Positions 42,644 to 51,352 of a DNA stretch of 64,000 nucleotides are shown here, piece after piece. The number at the start of each line of letters is the position of its first letter. Position 1 is the stretch's first letter. Below the pieces are notes generated by a model. The model did no database searches. It was given only the letters and a program-made list of their open reading frames with translations, and was not told the origin of the DNA. The DNA lies in the NCBI RefSeq assembly GCF_947491795.1, contig NZ_CANLKW010000003.1, positions 372,001 through 436,000 on the forward strand, in the 5' to 3' direction. The position numbers and the translations under genes are program-made. The DNA is from an uncultured Roseobacter sp. (GTDB taxonomy: Bacteria; Pseudomonadota; Alphaproteobacteria; Rhodobacterales; Rhodobacteraceae).

Positions 42644-43618
42644 TCAGCCCTCGATACGCATTCCCAGATCATCAACAAGCTTGCGGAAGGTGTTATACTG
42701 ACCTTCAATAAACTCGTTGGCCTTTACCGGGTCCATCAGTTCGATGACCGACCCGCGGGATGTCATCTTTTCCAGGAAATCCGCATCTGCCGTGGCTTCT
42801 GCCATCCAGGCTCCCCACTTGTCGGCGACGTCATCAGGCAGGTCGTCCGGCCCGGCGATGCCAGTCCAGCCCACAAGCTGATGCAGCGCCGGCTTGCCCA
42901 GATCCGCCGCCGTCGGCGCATCAAAGCCAGGCACGGGATCCGGGGTGGTCACCATCAGCGGAACGAGTTGCTTGTTCGCAACAAATCCGGCAAGCGCAGA
43001 AGAGTTGGTGCACAGGAAGGTGGCCGTCCCGTTCAGAACTGCCGTGGCCGCGGCACCGCCGCCTTTTTGCGGAATATGTGTCGTCTGTGTCAGCGGCTCC
43101 TCGACACCGAACTCAGACAGTACCATAACGGCGGCAATGTGCAGAAGCGAGCCCACGCCAGAGGATGAATATGTAACGCCGCCTTCGGCAACTTTCGCAA
43201 TCAGATCATCCATGGATGTGATGCCCGAGGAGGGGCTGACCGCGCAGGCCACCGGATTGATTTCGTAAACGGTCACAAAACGGAAATCATCCAGCGTATA
43301 GGGCAGCGTAGCCTTCATCGCGGGGTTCACCGAGTGCGAGCCGACACGCGCGAAAAGCATGGTATACCCGTCGGCCCTGGCGTTCTGAACGGCCACGGAA
43401 CCTGTCGCGCCACCGGCGCCTGTTACATTGGCCATGACCAGCGGGCTGCCGACCGCGTTGCCCAGTGGCTCTGCGATTGTGCGCGCTGAAATATCTGTGG
43501 CACCTCCGGCACCGTAAGGAATGACCATGTTGATCGGACGTTCGGGATATTCGGCAACCGCCGCAGTCGCCAGTCCGAGCCCAAGAGCGCAAACCGCGCC
43601 AATAGTTCTGAATTTCAT
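42644..43618 (-). CDS. tctC: Tripartite tricarboxylate transporter substrate-binding protein
   Basis: A 324-residue protein from the ATG at 43618 (GGGAGG upstream) with a signal peptide ending ATAAVAEYP. TctC/Bug features are YPERPINMVIPYGAGGATDIS, GANVTGAGG-type glycine loop (MANVTGAGGATGS) and SSSGVGSLLHIAA. It binds the carboxylate ligand in the periplasm. Its ligand is not predictable from sequence alone. First gene of the operon, divergent from a LysR regulator. Confidence 0.92.
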   Translation of the reverse strand: MKFRTIGAVCALGLGLATAAVAEYPERPINMVIPYGAGGATDISARTIAEPLGNAVGSPLVMANVTGAGGATGSVAVQNARADGYTMLFARVGSHSVNPAMKATLPYTLDDFRFVTVYEINPVACAVSPSSGITSMDDLIAKVAEGGVTYSSSGVGSLLHIAAVMVLSEFGVEEPLTQTTHIPQKGGGAAATAVLNGTATFLCTNSSALAGFVANKQLVPLMVTTPDPVPGFDAPTAADLGKPALHQLVGWTGIAGPDDLPDDVADKWGAWMAEATADADFLEKMTSRGSVIELMDPVKANEFIEGQYNTFRKLVDDLGMRIEG

Positions 43619-43735
43619 CGTTTTCCTCCCAGTTCGATCCATTTTCAGACCTGACGGTTCAACAGCCCCCAGTGCCCTTGACAATTGGTATCGTTAAGAC
43701 TTCCTTTGAAGAAGCAATATAAAATTACACAGATC

Positions 43736-43750
43736 GTTAGCTGAGCTAAC
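43736..43750. promoter_or_regulatory. Palindromic LysR-type operator
   Basis: GTTAGCTGAGCTAAC is a perfect 7-bp inverted repeat around one base, with the T-N11-A core of LysR-type regulator sites (T43737 to A43749). It lies 17 bases before the regulator's own ATG, in the 149-base gap shared with tctC. A TTGACA at 43678-43683 and a TATAAA at 43718-43723 are further promoter-like elements, but their spacing does not match one promoter. Confidence 0.6.
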
Positions 43751-43767
43751 ACAAAAGGCTGTCCCTC

Positions 43768-44664
43768 ATGTCCATCCGAACCCTGCGGACACTGATCGCC
43801 ATTGACGACCACAAGACGTTCAGTGCCGCCGCCGATGCGGTCTTTGTCACGCATGCCGCCGTCAGCCAGCAGATGCGTGCTTTGGAGGAAAACTGGGGAG
43901 TTCAGCTTTTTGACCGGAGCAGACGAACACCGGAGCTTACGCCGCTGGGGCGCGCGCTTGTTGCAAAAGCACGCGAAGTGGTCCGCGCCTATGACCAGAT
44001 CCTGCCATCCGTTCTGGGTGAAACCGGTGTCAGCGGTGAAATTGCCCTCGGTGCACTGCCCACGACACTGACCACGCTGGTCCCTTCCGTCATTTCGATG
44101 CTGATGGCGCGGCATCCCGATGTGCGCGTGCGGCTGTTTCCGGGGCTGACCACCGGTATGGTGTCACAGCTTGAACGCGGCGCGCTTGATGCAGCCCTGA
44201 TCACCCGGCCGGAAACACTGCCGCCCGGCCTCGCGTTTCACGACATCGCAGAAGAACCCGTACAACTGCTGGCCTCGCAGGATACGGACAGCGATGACCC
44301 TTTTGAGCTGCTTGCAAAAATGCCGTTCATTCGCTTCAACCGCGACGCGGTGGTCGGTCATATGATCGAGGCCTGGCTGCAGAAAAAAGGGCTGCGTGTG
44401 AACGAAACGATGGAGCTGGAAGACCTGGAGGCGATCTCCAGCATGGTTCAGGCCAATCTCGGGGTCGCAATCGTGCCGCGGCGCTGTGTGCAGATGCGCG
44501 CGCCCCTCCCGCTCAAGCGGCTGTCGCTGGGGCCGGATGCGCCGGTCCGCCTGCTGGGTCTGGCGCACCGGCATGACAATCCCCGCACGCGCATCATCAC
44601 CGAACTGCATGCGCTCAGCCTGCGCGCTGTGGCAGAAAACAGCCCCCATGATATCAGGGCATGA
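43768..44664 (+). CDS. LysR-family transcriptional regulator
   Basis: The 298-residue protein has the LysR helix-turn-helix (about 1-60, RTLRTLIAIDDHKTFSAAADAV and HAAVSQQMRALEE) and a two-lobed effector domain (about 90-290). It is divergent from tctC and is translationally coupled to the TSUP gene downstream, so it should regulate both units. A carboxylate related to the Tct ligand is a likely co-inducer. Start has no strong ribosome site nearby, but the operator palindrome upstream supports it. Confidence 0.92.
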   Translation: MSIRTLRTLIAIDDHKTFSAAADAVFVTHAAVSQQMRALEENWGVQLFDRSRRTPELTPLGRALVAKAREVVRAYDQILPSVLGETGVSGEIALGALPTTLTTLVPSVISMLMARHPDVRVRLFPGLTTGMVSQLERGALDAALITRPETLPPGLAFHDIAEEPVQLLASQDTDSDDPFELLAKMPFIRFNRDAVVGHMIEAWLQKKGLRVNETMELEDLEAISSMVQANLGVAIVPRRCVQMRAPLPLKRLSLGPDAPVRLLGLAHRHDNPRTRIITELHALSLRAVAENSPHDIRA

Positions 44665-45404
44665 CCGGTCAGGAGGCGCTTTTCATTGCGATGGGCGCGG
44701 CAGCAGCCGGGTTCATCAATGGTATGGCGGCTTTTGGCACCGCTCTTTTCGCCCTTGGCTTTTTTCTGACGGTGATGCCCCCGGTTCAGGCCGTCGCGCT
44801 GAGTGTTACTATGGCAACCATTAACGGCCTGCAGGGGTCCTGGCTCGTGCGGCGCGAAATTGCGGCGCAGAAACTTCGGCTTGCCCGTTTTGTTCTGCCC
44901 GGACTGGTCGGCGTCCCGCTGGGTGTATCGCTGTTACAGCAGATCAACGTTGATGTGCTCAAACTGACGATTGCCGCTTTTCTCATCCTCTATGGTGGCT
45001 ACTTTTCACTGCGCAGGCAGCTGCCGGAGATCGGGCACCGCACTCCCTTTATTGATGGTCTGATCGGTTTTCTGGGCGGTGTTCTGGGGGGGGCCGCCGC
45101 TTTGTCGGGTGCGCTGCCCACGATGTGGTGTTCCCTGCGCAGCTGGCCGCGACGCGAACTGCGGGCCGTGCTGCAGCCCTTTAATGTGGTGATACTCTCT
45201 TCAACCCTGGCTCTCCTGATCCTGAACGGAGCATTTACGCGCCAGACGCTGATTTTCCTTGCGCTTGCCCTGCCGGTTGCGGTCGTCTTTGCAAAACTTG
45301 GACATGCAGTTTTCAACCGCTTGCCGGACCAGGTATTCCGCCGCCTGCTGATCGGGCTTTGTCTTGTCTCAGGCACCGCACTGCTGCTCAGGGAGCTCAT
45401 ATGA
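44661..45404 (+). CDS. TSUP-family (TauE/SafE) membrane exporter
   Basis: A 247-residue protein with about seven to eight membrane helices in two repeats, with GFINGMAAFGTALFALGFFL at the first repeat and IDGLIGFLGGVLGGAAALSG at the second; these glycine-rich segments are TSUP hallmarks. TSUP proteins export sulfite, sulfoacetate or other organic anions. Overlaps of four bases with both the regulator and the enolase-superfamily gene tie it to this module. Direction of transport and substrate are unknown. Confidence 0.85.
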   Translation: MTGQEALFIAMGAAAAGFINGMAAFGTALFALGFFLTVMPPVQAVALSVTMATINGLQGSWLVRREIAAQKLRLARFVLPGLVGVPLGVSLLQQINVDVLKLTIAAFLILYGGYFSLRRQLPEIGHRTPFIDGLIGFLGGVLGGAAALSGALPTMWCSLRSWPRRELRAVLQPFNVVILSSTLALLILNGAFTRQTLIFLALALPVAVVFAKLGHAVFNRLPDQVFRRLLIGLCLVSGTALLLRELI

Positions 45405-46531
45405 AGATTGACCGTATTGAAGTCTTTGTGTTCCGGGCTCCGACGCCTGTGCCGGTTGCGACATCATTTGGGATCATGCGGGACAGACCCGCTGTATTCC
45501 TGCGCCTGACGGATGACACGGGCGCCTCGGGCTGGGGCGAGATTTTCGCAAACTGGCCGTCTGCCGGGGCAGAGCACCGCGCAGAACTGCTGATACAGGA
45601 TATCGGGCCGCTGGTGCTGTCACACAGGTTCGATGCCCCAGCAGACCTGTGGCGGTACCTGACAGAGCAAACCCATGTGCGGGCCCTGCAATGCGGGGAG
45701 CCTGGCCCCTTTGCACAGGTGCTCGCTGGTCTCGATACAGCGGTGCATGATATCGCCGCGCGCCATGCGGGACTGCCGCTCGCACAGGCGTTGAACGCTG
45801 GGGCGGCAGACAGAGTGCCCGTCTATGCCAGCGGCATTGCCATCAAACAGGCGGCGACCCTGATCCCCGGGGCCCGCGCAAAAGGGATCAGCCGCTTTAA
45901 GCTCAAGGTAGGCTTTGACATGGCCGGGGATATCGCGCTGCTCTCAGAACAGGTCGCAGGGTTGAAAGCGGGCGAGGAAATCTGCGCAGACGCAAACCAG
46001 GCATGGACACTGATACAGGCCTTGCAGTTTGTCTCGGCTGTCGGTGGCATGGGGCTGCGGTGGCTGGAAGAGCCAATCGCAGCAGACCGTCCGGCGGCGG
46101 AGTGGGCCGCACTGGCAAATACAGGCGCAGTACCACTGGCCGCCGGAGAAAACATCGCAGGCATGGCTGCGTTTGACGCAGCTGTCGCAGATGGCAATTT
46201 GGCTTTTCTGCAACCGGATGTGGCGAAATGGGGCGGTGTAACGGGATGCTACGACGTGGCACGAAAAGCTCTGGCCGCCCGTGTCAGCTATTGCCCGCAT
46301 TTCCTCGGGGGCGGCATTGGTCTGCTGGCCTCGGCACACCTGCTTGCCGCTGCGGGCGGTCCAGGCCTTTTGGAACTCGACGCAAACCCCAACCCGCTGC
46401 GGGATGCCTTTTTCGAAGAGGAGCCCGTAACAGCCGGGCAATGGGCCGTGAATTCAGCTGCAGGCCTTGGCATCGACGCATTGCCGGAAGCGATTGCCCC
46501 CTTCCAGACTCACGCGCTTGAACTCCACTGA
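45401..46531 (+). CDS. Enolase-superfamily enzyme (mandelate racemase/muconate lactonizing type)
   Basis: This 376-residue protein has an N-terminal capping domain and a barrel. Catalytic Lys lies in FKLKVGF, and metal ligands lie in CADANQAW (Asp), LRWLEEPI (Glu) and LAAGENI (Glu). A His follows in SYCPHFLGGGIG, paired with the Asp in FLQPDVAKWGG. The KxK plus His-Asp dyad is that of mandelate-racemase-subgroup acid-sugar dehydratases or racemases. Specific substrate unknown. The ATG overlaps the TSUP stop; a longer frame from 45359 runs inside the TSUP gene. Confidence 0.9.
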   Translation: MKIDRIEVFVFRAPTPVPVATSFGIMRDRPAVFLRLTDDTGASGWGEIFANWPSAGAEHRAELLIQDIGPLVLSHRFDAPADLWRYLTEQTHVRALQCGEPGPFAQVLAGLDTAVHDIAARHAGLPLAQALNAGAADRVPVYASGIAIKQAATLIPGARAKGISRFKLKVGFDMAGDIALLSEQVAGLKAGEEICADANQAWTLIQALQFVSAVGGMGLRWLEEPIAADRPAAEWAALANTGAVPLAAGENIAGMAAFDAAVADGNLAFLQPDVAKWGGVTGCYDVARKALAARVSYCPHFLGGGIGLLASAHLLAAAGGPGLLELDANPNPLRDAFFEEEPVTAGQWAVNSAAGLGIDALPEAIAPFQTHALELH

Positions 46532-46572
46532 AAACACCCCACCATACCGGTGAACAACGCTGGGGGAAAATC

Positions 46573-47190
46573 ATGTACACGCTCTATATGGCCAAAGGCT
46601 CATCTGCTCTCGCGGCGCACATCCTTCTTGAGGAAATCGGGGCGACCTATGAGACAGAAGTGCTGTCAGTTCCCGCAGGCGATCACCTGGCCCCGGGTTA
46701 TCTGGCAGTAAACCCGCGTGGACGGGTACCTGCCCTCAAAACGCCGCACGGCGTGATTACAGAAAACCCGGCCATACTCGCCTATCTCGCCCAGGCGCAT
46801 CCCGAAAAATCGCTTGCGCCCGAGGATCCGTTTTCCTTTGCACGTGCACAGTCAGCCAACATGTATCTGGCCTCTACCATGCATCCCGCCTTTGCCCACA
46901 AACTGCGCGGGGCCAGATATGCCGATGACCCGGCCGCGATTGAGGCGATGAAAGCGAAAGTGCCGGCCAACATCCGCGAATGTGCGCGCCTGGTCGAAGA
47001 CCACCTGCTGCAGGGCCCATGGGTACTTGGTGCGGATTATTCGATGTGCGATCCGTATTTCTTTCTGGTGCACCGCTGGATGGCCGCCAATGACGTCTCA
47101 CTGGACGACTTTCCAGGGATCAGCGCTCATGTCCGCGCGATGAAAGCCCGGCCCGCGACCAATGCCGCACTGGCGCAGCATATACCCTAA
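46573..47190 (+). CDS. Glutathione S-transferase family protein
   Basis: A 205-residue two-domain protein: thioredoxin-like N-terminal domain with a Ser-containing start (YMAKGSSALAAHILLEEIG), the cis-Pro loop GRVPALKT and ENPAILAYLAQ. A helical C-terminal domain contains GADYSMCDPYFFLVHRW, the Asp cap of GSTs. Located in the plus-strand operon after the enolase-superfamily gene and convergent with the hydratase genes. It could isomerise or detoxify an intermediate; no substrate can be given. Confidence 0.9.
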   Translation: MYTLYMAKGSSALAAHILLEEIGATYETEVLSVPAGDHLAPGYLAVNPRGRVPALKTPHGVITENPAILAYLAQAHPEKSLAPEDPFSFARAQSANMYLASTMHPAFAHKLRGARYADDPAAIEAMKAKVPANIRECARLVEDHLLQGPWVLGADYSMCDPYFFLVHRWMAANDVSLDDFPGISAHVRAMKARPATNAALAQHIP

Positions 47191-47855
47191 CCGATGATCT
47201 CATCCGAGCGGTCGTCAGTTTCACCATACCGGCGCATGACGGCGGGTTTCGTACCTTCGTAAATCCGGTCGATGTTTGCCTCGATCTTTGCGTTCTCACG
47301 CTCAAACAGGCAGTCGCCGTTCATGTCAGAGGCAACAATGAATGGCCCCATGCGGCGGGCACGGATGACCCACATGGCCTGTGCAATACCGAGCTCTTCG
47401 TGCCAGTGAACGGCCTCGACCGTTTCGACCCCGCGCCCCAGAAGCGCGCCGGTGCCGTACCCGACGGTGGAAAGATAAACGGCACCATTGGGCACAAAGT
47501 ATTCCTTGTAGTCCTTTGAGGACATCCCGCCCTTGCCGATAATCAGCCGGGCACCGGTCCGCGCAATCCATTCGGGCAGCCATTTGGCAAACCGAAAGCT
47601 CGCCGTGGCTGTGACTGCGCCAAGATCAAAGGACCCATCCTGCCGGATCACGGCCGCCGGAGAGCAATGGAAATTAGCCGCACTTTCGGACGGCAGTTCC
47701 ATCGGGATGTTTGCGTTTTCCTCAAGTGCGCGCATGTAAACGCCTTCGCGCGCAGTATAGATCAGACCATCGAGATAGACGATGTCCCCCAGACGCAGAT
47801 CGGCAACGGCTTCGGGCGTGGGTGTGGTGCTCAGTACGACTTCGCGCAGGCTCAT
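47187..47855 (-). CDS. Class I fumarase/tartrate dehydratase-type hydratase, beta subunit
   Basis: A 222-residue protein of the fumarate hydratase class I C-terminal (Ttd B/FumA beta) family: GDIVYLDGLIYTAREGVY near the start, FHCSPAAVIRQDG, IGKGGMSSKDYKE with the glycine motif, and VEAVHWHEELGIAQAMW later. The beta subunit completes the active site formed with the alpha subunit, which carries the [4Fe-4S] cluster. Members act on fumarate, tartrate or mesaconate. Its start overlaps the alpha gene stop by four bases. Confidence 0.9.
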   Translation of the reverse strand: MSLREVVLSTTPTPEAVADLRLGDIVYLDGLIYTAREGVYMRALEENANIPMELPSESAANFHCSPAAVIRQDGSFDLGAVTATASFRFAKWLPEWIARTGARLIIGKGGMSSKDYKEYFVPNGAVYLSTVGYGTGALLGRGVETVEAVHWHEELGIAQAMWVIRARRMGPFIVASDMNGDCLFERENAKIEANIDRIYEGTKPAVMRRYGETDDRSDEIIG

Positions 47856-48808
47856 TGTGCTGCCTCCAGAGCCGGTTCCCAGTCGATGCCCTCGCGCCGC
47901 TGATAGTCCGTAAACCAGTCCGGATCAGTCCGGTGTTCCACACGGCCATCGGGAAAGATGCGCGCGACAGCGCGGCGTGACGACAGGCAAAAGGCATGCA
48001 CCGACATCTGCATGCCACCCGTATGGCAGTACCCCACCTCTATGTTGCAATCGATCACCATGTTTTTCCCGACAAAGCCCATCGCCCCCATGCCGATGGA
48101 ATTACCCAGTTCTTTGAATTCGTCCTCCAGCGCCGCAATTTTCGGATCAGAGTTCCGGCTGCCTACAACGCGCAGGGTGGACGCGCGTTTGCCCAGCACC
48201 ATGCAGGTATCCTTGGACCCGCCGAGGCCGATGCCGATGATGGCTGGCTGGCAGGCAAGTCCACGTTTCCCAAAGGCCATCAGGCTGTCCAGATAAAAGC
48301 GTTTTATCCCCTGAATGCCGTCTGACGGGAAAAGCATGCGGTAATCCGTCCCGAAAAGGCCCCCTTTGTGCACGGTGATCAGGTCGATCCATTCGCCCTC
48401 AGGCTCAAAACCATATTCAATTTCCGGCGCGCCAATGCCGACGTTGTTGTTGTGATCTGTTCGCCAGAGCGGATGCACGCGGTTTGGCCGCAGCGGCACG
48501 CCACTTGTCGCATTGGCTGTGGCCCGCCGCAGTGCCGCCTCAAGCGCGACAGGTCCGCCTTCAATGCGGGCCTCATTGCCCATCTTCACAAACCACCTTG
48601 GCACACCTGTGTCCCCGCACATGGCCCGGCGATCCTCTTTTGCAGCCTCATAATTGTCCAGCATTGCTTTGAGAACAAAGGAGGACAGATCGCCATCTTC
48701 CGTTTTTGAGGCTGCTTTCAGGCCGTCGAGGTAGTCCTGCGGGATTTCAATGGCTGCCTTGTCCATCAGCGTCCCGGCTGTGCTTTCAATCAGACCAATG
48801 GGTATCAT
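47852..48808 (-). CDS. Class I fumarase/tartrate dehydratase-type hydratase, alpha subunit
   Basis: A 318-residue protein with the cluster cysteines spread as in class I hydratases: MCGDTGVPRWFV, FGKRGLACQPAI and VEVGYCHTGGMQMSV, each in a conserved context, and GIGLGGSKDTC in between. The alpha subunit holds the catalytic [4Fe-4S] cluster. It is oxygen-sensitive in the family. It follows the succinate dehydrogenase-like genes by about 100 bases. Substrate is fumarate or a close analogue, not settled by sequence. Confidence 0.92.
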   Translation of the reverse strand: MIPIGLIESTAGTLMDKAAIEIPQDYLDGLKAASKTEDGDLSSFVLKAMLDNYEAAKEDRRAMCGDTGVPRWFVKMGNEARIEGGPVALEAALRRATANATSGVPLRPNRVHPLWRTDHNNNVGIGAPEIEYGFEPEGEWIDLITVHKGGLFGTDYRMLFPSDGIQGIKRFYLDSLMAFGKRGLACQPAIIGIGLGGSKDTCMVLGKRASTLRVVGSRNSDPKIAALEDEFKELGNSIGMGAMGFVGKNMVIDCNIEVGYCHTGGMQMSVHAFCLSSRRAVARIFPDGRVEHRTDPDWFTDYQRREGIDWEPALEAAQ

Positions 48809-48909
48809 CCAGGTTCTCCCTTAGCTTACTCAGGCCGACCGGGCCGGTGTTTGCCCGAACCGCTTTCGGGCACGCCTGCCCGCCCGTACAACGGATGCGC
48901 ACGCACGCA

Positions 48910-50667
48910 TCATTGGGCGGCGACAAGAGTTTCCGGCTCACCTTCCGGCAGGATGGTCTCGCCTGGTTTGACAACGGTAAACTGAACATCCTCGCGGGTC
49001 ACATCCACGCCGGTTTCTGAACAGCGCGCAACGGTAAAGTAACTTTCCTCAATGGATCCCTCGCCCGGAAAATCCTCGCGGAAATGCGCGCCGCGCGAGT
49101 TCTCTCTTTGAAGCGCGGCCTTTGTGATCACCTCCGAGACTTCGCACAGGCTGGCAAGGTTCAGCCAGTCATGCCACGTCAGGTTGAACGCCAGATTGTC
49201 CGATGCAACGCCGGTCTGCAGCAGTTCTGCACCGACCTCCCGGATGCGTCCCAGCCCGCGGGTCAGCCCGGACGCTGTGCGCATCACGCCCACGTCCTCC
49301 CACATCGCTTCCTGTAGCTGGTTTCGCAACGGCTGCACCAGTGCGGGCTTTTGTTTCAGCGGACGCATGGCGCGGTCCACCTCGGCAGACAGCACGGTCT
49401 CATCCGGTTCGCGCAGCGCACCCATATGCCGGATATCAGCGCCCATAACATCACCGGCGATCCCGCCATACACTGTCGAATTCGCAACGCCATTCCCGCC
49501 CAGTCGGTTGGAACCATGCGCACCGCCGGCATCTTCGCCCGCCACATACAGCCCTTCGAGCGCTGTGCGCGTGTCTACATCAACCACAACACCACCCATG
49601 AAATAATGGGCAGTGGGAACCACCTCGACCAGGCCACCGGCCAGATCAAACCCGCTGTCTGCACAGCGTTTTACCATCCCGCTGAATTTCTGACGCACGT
49701 TTTCGGGGCCCAGATGCGCCATCGAGATGAACATGCCCTTTTGTTCCGGATCGTTGTTCTTGCGCATTTCTGCATAGATGCCCCGGCTGACAACATCGCG
49801 CGTCGCCCGCTCGCCCAGGCCATCATAGTCGTACATGAAACGGTGCCCGGCTGCGTTCAGGAGCTGCCCGCCGGCACCGCGCAGACCTTCTTCGAGGACC
49901 GTGCCGGTCATCCGGCTGTGATCGCCCGCCAGAAGCCCCGTGGGGTGGAACTGCACCATCTCCATGTCCCGCAGCGGCAAGCCCGCGCGCAGTGCCATGG
50001 CAAGACCGTCCATCGTCTTGTCACCGCTGGGTGTGTGATACTTGTACATCGTCGGCCCGCCACCCGTCGCCATCAGCACGGTTTTGGCCCGCACAAAGCG
50101 GAAACGCCCGGTGCGCATGTCGATCATCAGAACGCCTGCCAGCGCAGAGCCGTCGGCCGTCGGGATCAGGCCGACCGCGCGGTGTTCCTGCAGCTTTTCC
50201 AGCGGACGCGACAGCACCTGCTCCATCAGCCGGTTGATAATCTCGATGCCGGTCAGATCCCCTTTGTGCACTGTCCGGTCAGCGGTCTGACCCGCAAAGG
50301 CCTTCTGGTGCAGCGACCCGTCCGGGTTGCGGTCAAAAAAACAACCTATTTCGTTTTCAAGTTCGGTAATCCTCACGACTGCCTGCTCACACAGCCGCCA
50401 CGCCATGTCCTGATCCGGCAGCCATTTGCCGCCATGGATCGTGTCCATGAAATGCCGCTCAACCGTATCACCACCGCCGAGCGCCACGTTGTACCCCCCC
50501 TGCACCATTCGGGTGCAGCCGCACTTTCCGATGAGCCCTTTGACGGCTATCGTGATTTTTGTGCCCGGCGGGGCGGACTGCTGGGCATGTAGCGCGGCAA
50601 AGAGCCCCGCGCCCCCGGTGCCGAGGATCAGAATGTCCGTTTCGTGTCTGTCGATGGCCTGTGTCAT
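48910..50667 (-). CDS. Succinate dehydrogenase/fumarate reductase-like flavoprotein, lacking the FAD-linking His
   Basis: From the ATG at 50667 this is a 585-residue FAD-binding subunit. LILGTGGAGLFAALHA is the dinucleotide loop, and the substrate-site residues of the family are present: MVQFHPTGL, EEGLRGAGG, VPTAHYFMGGV and HGSNRLGGNG. At the position of the histidine that covalently holds FAD in SdhA/FrdA, it has Cys51 (GKCGCTRMVQGG). The cofactor may be non-covalent or thioether-linked, with a lower potential. Dedicated iron-sulfur and two membrane subunits are encoded next to it. Substrate is therefore uncertain. Confidence 0.88.
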   Translation of the reverse strand: MTQAIDRHETDILILGTGGAGLFAALHAQQSAPPGTKITIAVKGLIGKCGCTRMVQGGYNVALGGGDTVERHFMDTIHGGKWLPDQDMAWRLCEQAVVRITELENEIGCFFDRNPDGSLHQKAFAGQTADRTVHKGDLTGIEIINRLMEQVLSRPLEKLQEHRAVGLIPTADGSALAGVLMIDMRTGRFRFVRAKTVLMATGGGPTMYKYHTPSGDKTMDGLAMALRAGLPLRDMEMVQFHPTGLLAGDHSRMTGTVLEEGLRGAGGQLLNAAGHRFMYDYDGLGERATRDVVSRGIYAEMRKNNDPEQKGMFISMAHLGPENVRQKFSGMVKRCADSGFDLAGGLVEVVPTAHYFMGGVVVDVDTRTALEGLYVAGEDAGGAHGSNRLGGNGVANSTVYGGIAGDVMGADIRHMGALREPDETVLSAEVDRAMRPLKQKPALVQPLRNQLQEAMWEDVGVMRTASGLTRGLGRIREVGAELLQTGVASDNLAFNLTWHDWLNLASLCEVSEVITKAALQRENSRGAHFREDFPGEGSIEESYFTVARCSETGVDVTREDVQFTVVKPGETILPEGEPETLVAAQ

Positions 50668-51008
50668 ACGGAAATCACCTGAAGAAAAAATGCGCCGGAC
50701 AGCAGCAGGGCAGCACCAACCGCGCCCGCCGCGAGGGATTTTTGCGGACCACTCCACGGAAGCCATTCCATCGCCATCAGACGCAGCCCGCCTGCCAGGT
50801 GTACAGCCAGCAGAAACACCAGGCCGAATTCAGCAATTTTCACAAGCGGCTGATCTGCAAAGCTGAGAAACCGGTCGAGCTTTTCCGGTTGTGTCAGCGC
50901 ATAGGACAGAACCCAGAAATGCACCGGCAAAAAGAGCGCGAGCGCCACACCCGACACCCGGTGCAGTACAAAGGCGAGCCAGAGCGGATGCGCGCGCGAA
51001 GGTCTCAT
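50664..51008 (-). CDS. Succinate dehydrogenase-like membrane anchor subunit (cytochrome b type)
   Basis: The 114-residue protein has three hydrophobic helices, with SdhC/FrdC-like LAFVLHRVSGVALALFLPVHFWV near the start (HRxSG motif used by SdhC for quinone/heme) and LVFLLAVHLAGGLRLMAM. It would anchor the enzyme and exchange electrons with quinone. It overlaps both neighbouring genes by four bases. Confidence 0.85.
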   Translation of the reverse strand: MRPSRAHPLWLAFVLHRVSGVALALFLPVHFWVLSYALTQPEKLDRFLSFADQPLVKIAEFGLVFLLAVHLAGGLRLMAMEWLPWSGPQKSLAAGAVGAALLLSGAFFLQVISV

Positions 51009-51349
51009 GCGCCACCTGCCCCGGCGGTTACTGCCCAGACGGCTCTCGCCCCCATCGCAATGAGCACCGCAAAAACGGCCCAGGTCAGCGCCGTCAGTGT
51101 CTTGCCGGAAATGCCGACGTGTTCATAAACGATCACACGCAGCCCGATTGCCGCATGAACAGACACAGCGGCAACAAAGGTGCCGTAAAACAGAAACCAG
51201 AAAACAGAGCCCTGGGTTCTGCCCAGAATTTCACCAGCCGACAGCCCGCCCTGAACGGCCCAGATCATAACGGCGATGTGGCCCAGCGTCAGCGGTGCCA
51301 TGATCAGCGCCGAGATACGCTGCGCCATGTAAAGCCGGAGATCGAGCAT
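51005..51349 (-). CDS. Succinate dehydrogenase-like second membrane anchor subunit
   Basis: A second 114-residue membrane protein with three helices, LRLYMAQRISALIMAPLTLGHIAVM near the start, VFWFLFYGTFVAAVSVHAAIGLRVIVYEH in the middle and a C-terminal helix. The pair of small anchors and the buried His residues fit an SdhC/SdhD-like arrangement with heme b. It lies directly after the iron-sulfur subunit gene. Confidence 0.82.
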   Translation of the reverse strand: MLDLRLYMAQRISALIMAPLTLGHIAVMIWAVQGGLSAGEILGRTQGSVFWFLFYGTFVAAVSVHAAIGLRVIVYEHVGISGKTLTALTWAVFAVLIAMGARAVWAVTAGAGGA

Positions 51350-51352
51350 CTG

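Noticed and set aside
47187..48808. Housekeeping fumarase of the citric acid cycle
   Set aside because: Possible, but the two-subunit split form next to an SDH-like complex with altered flavin site and carboxylate transport suggests a specialised role; left open in the call.
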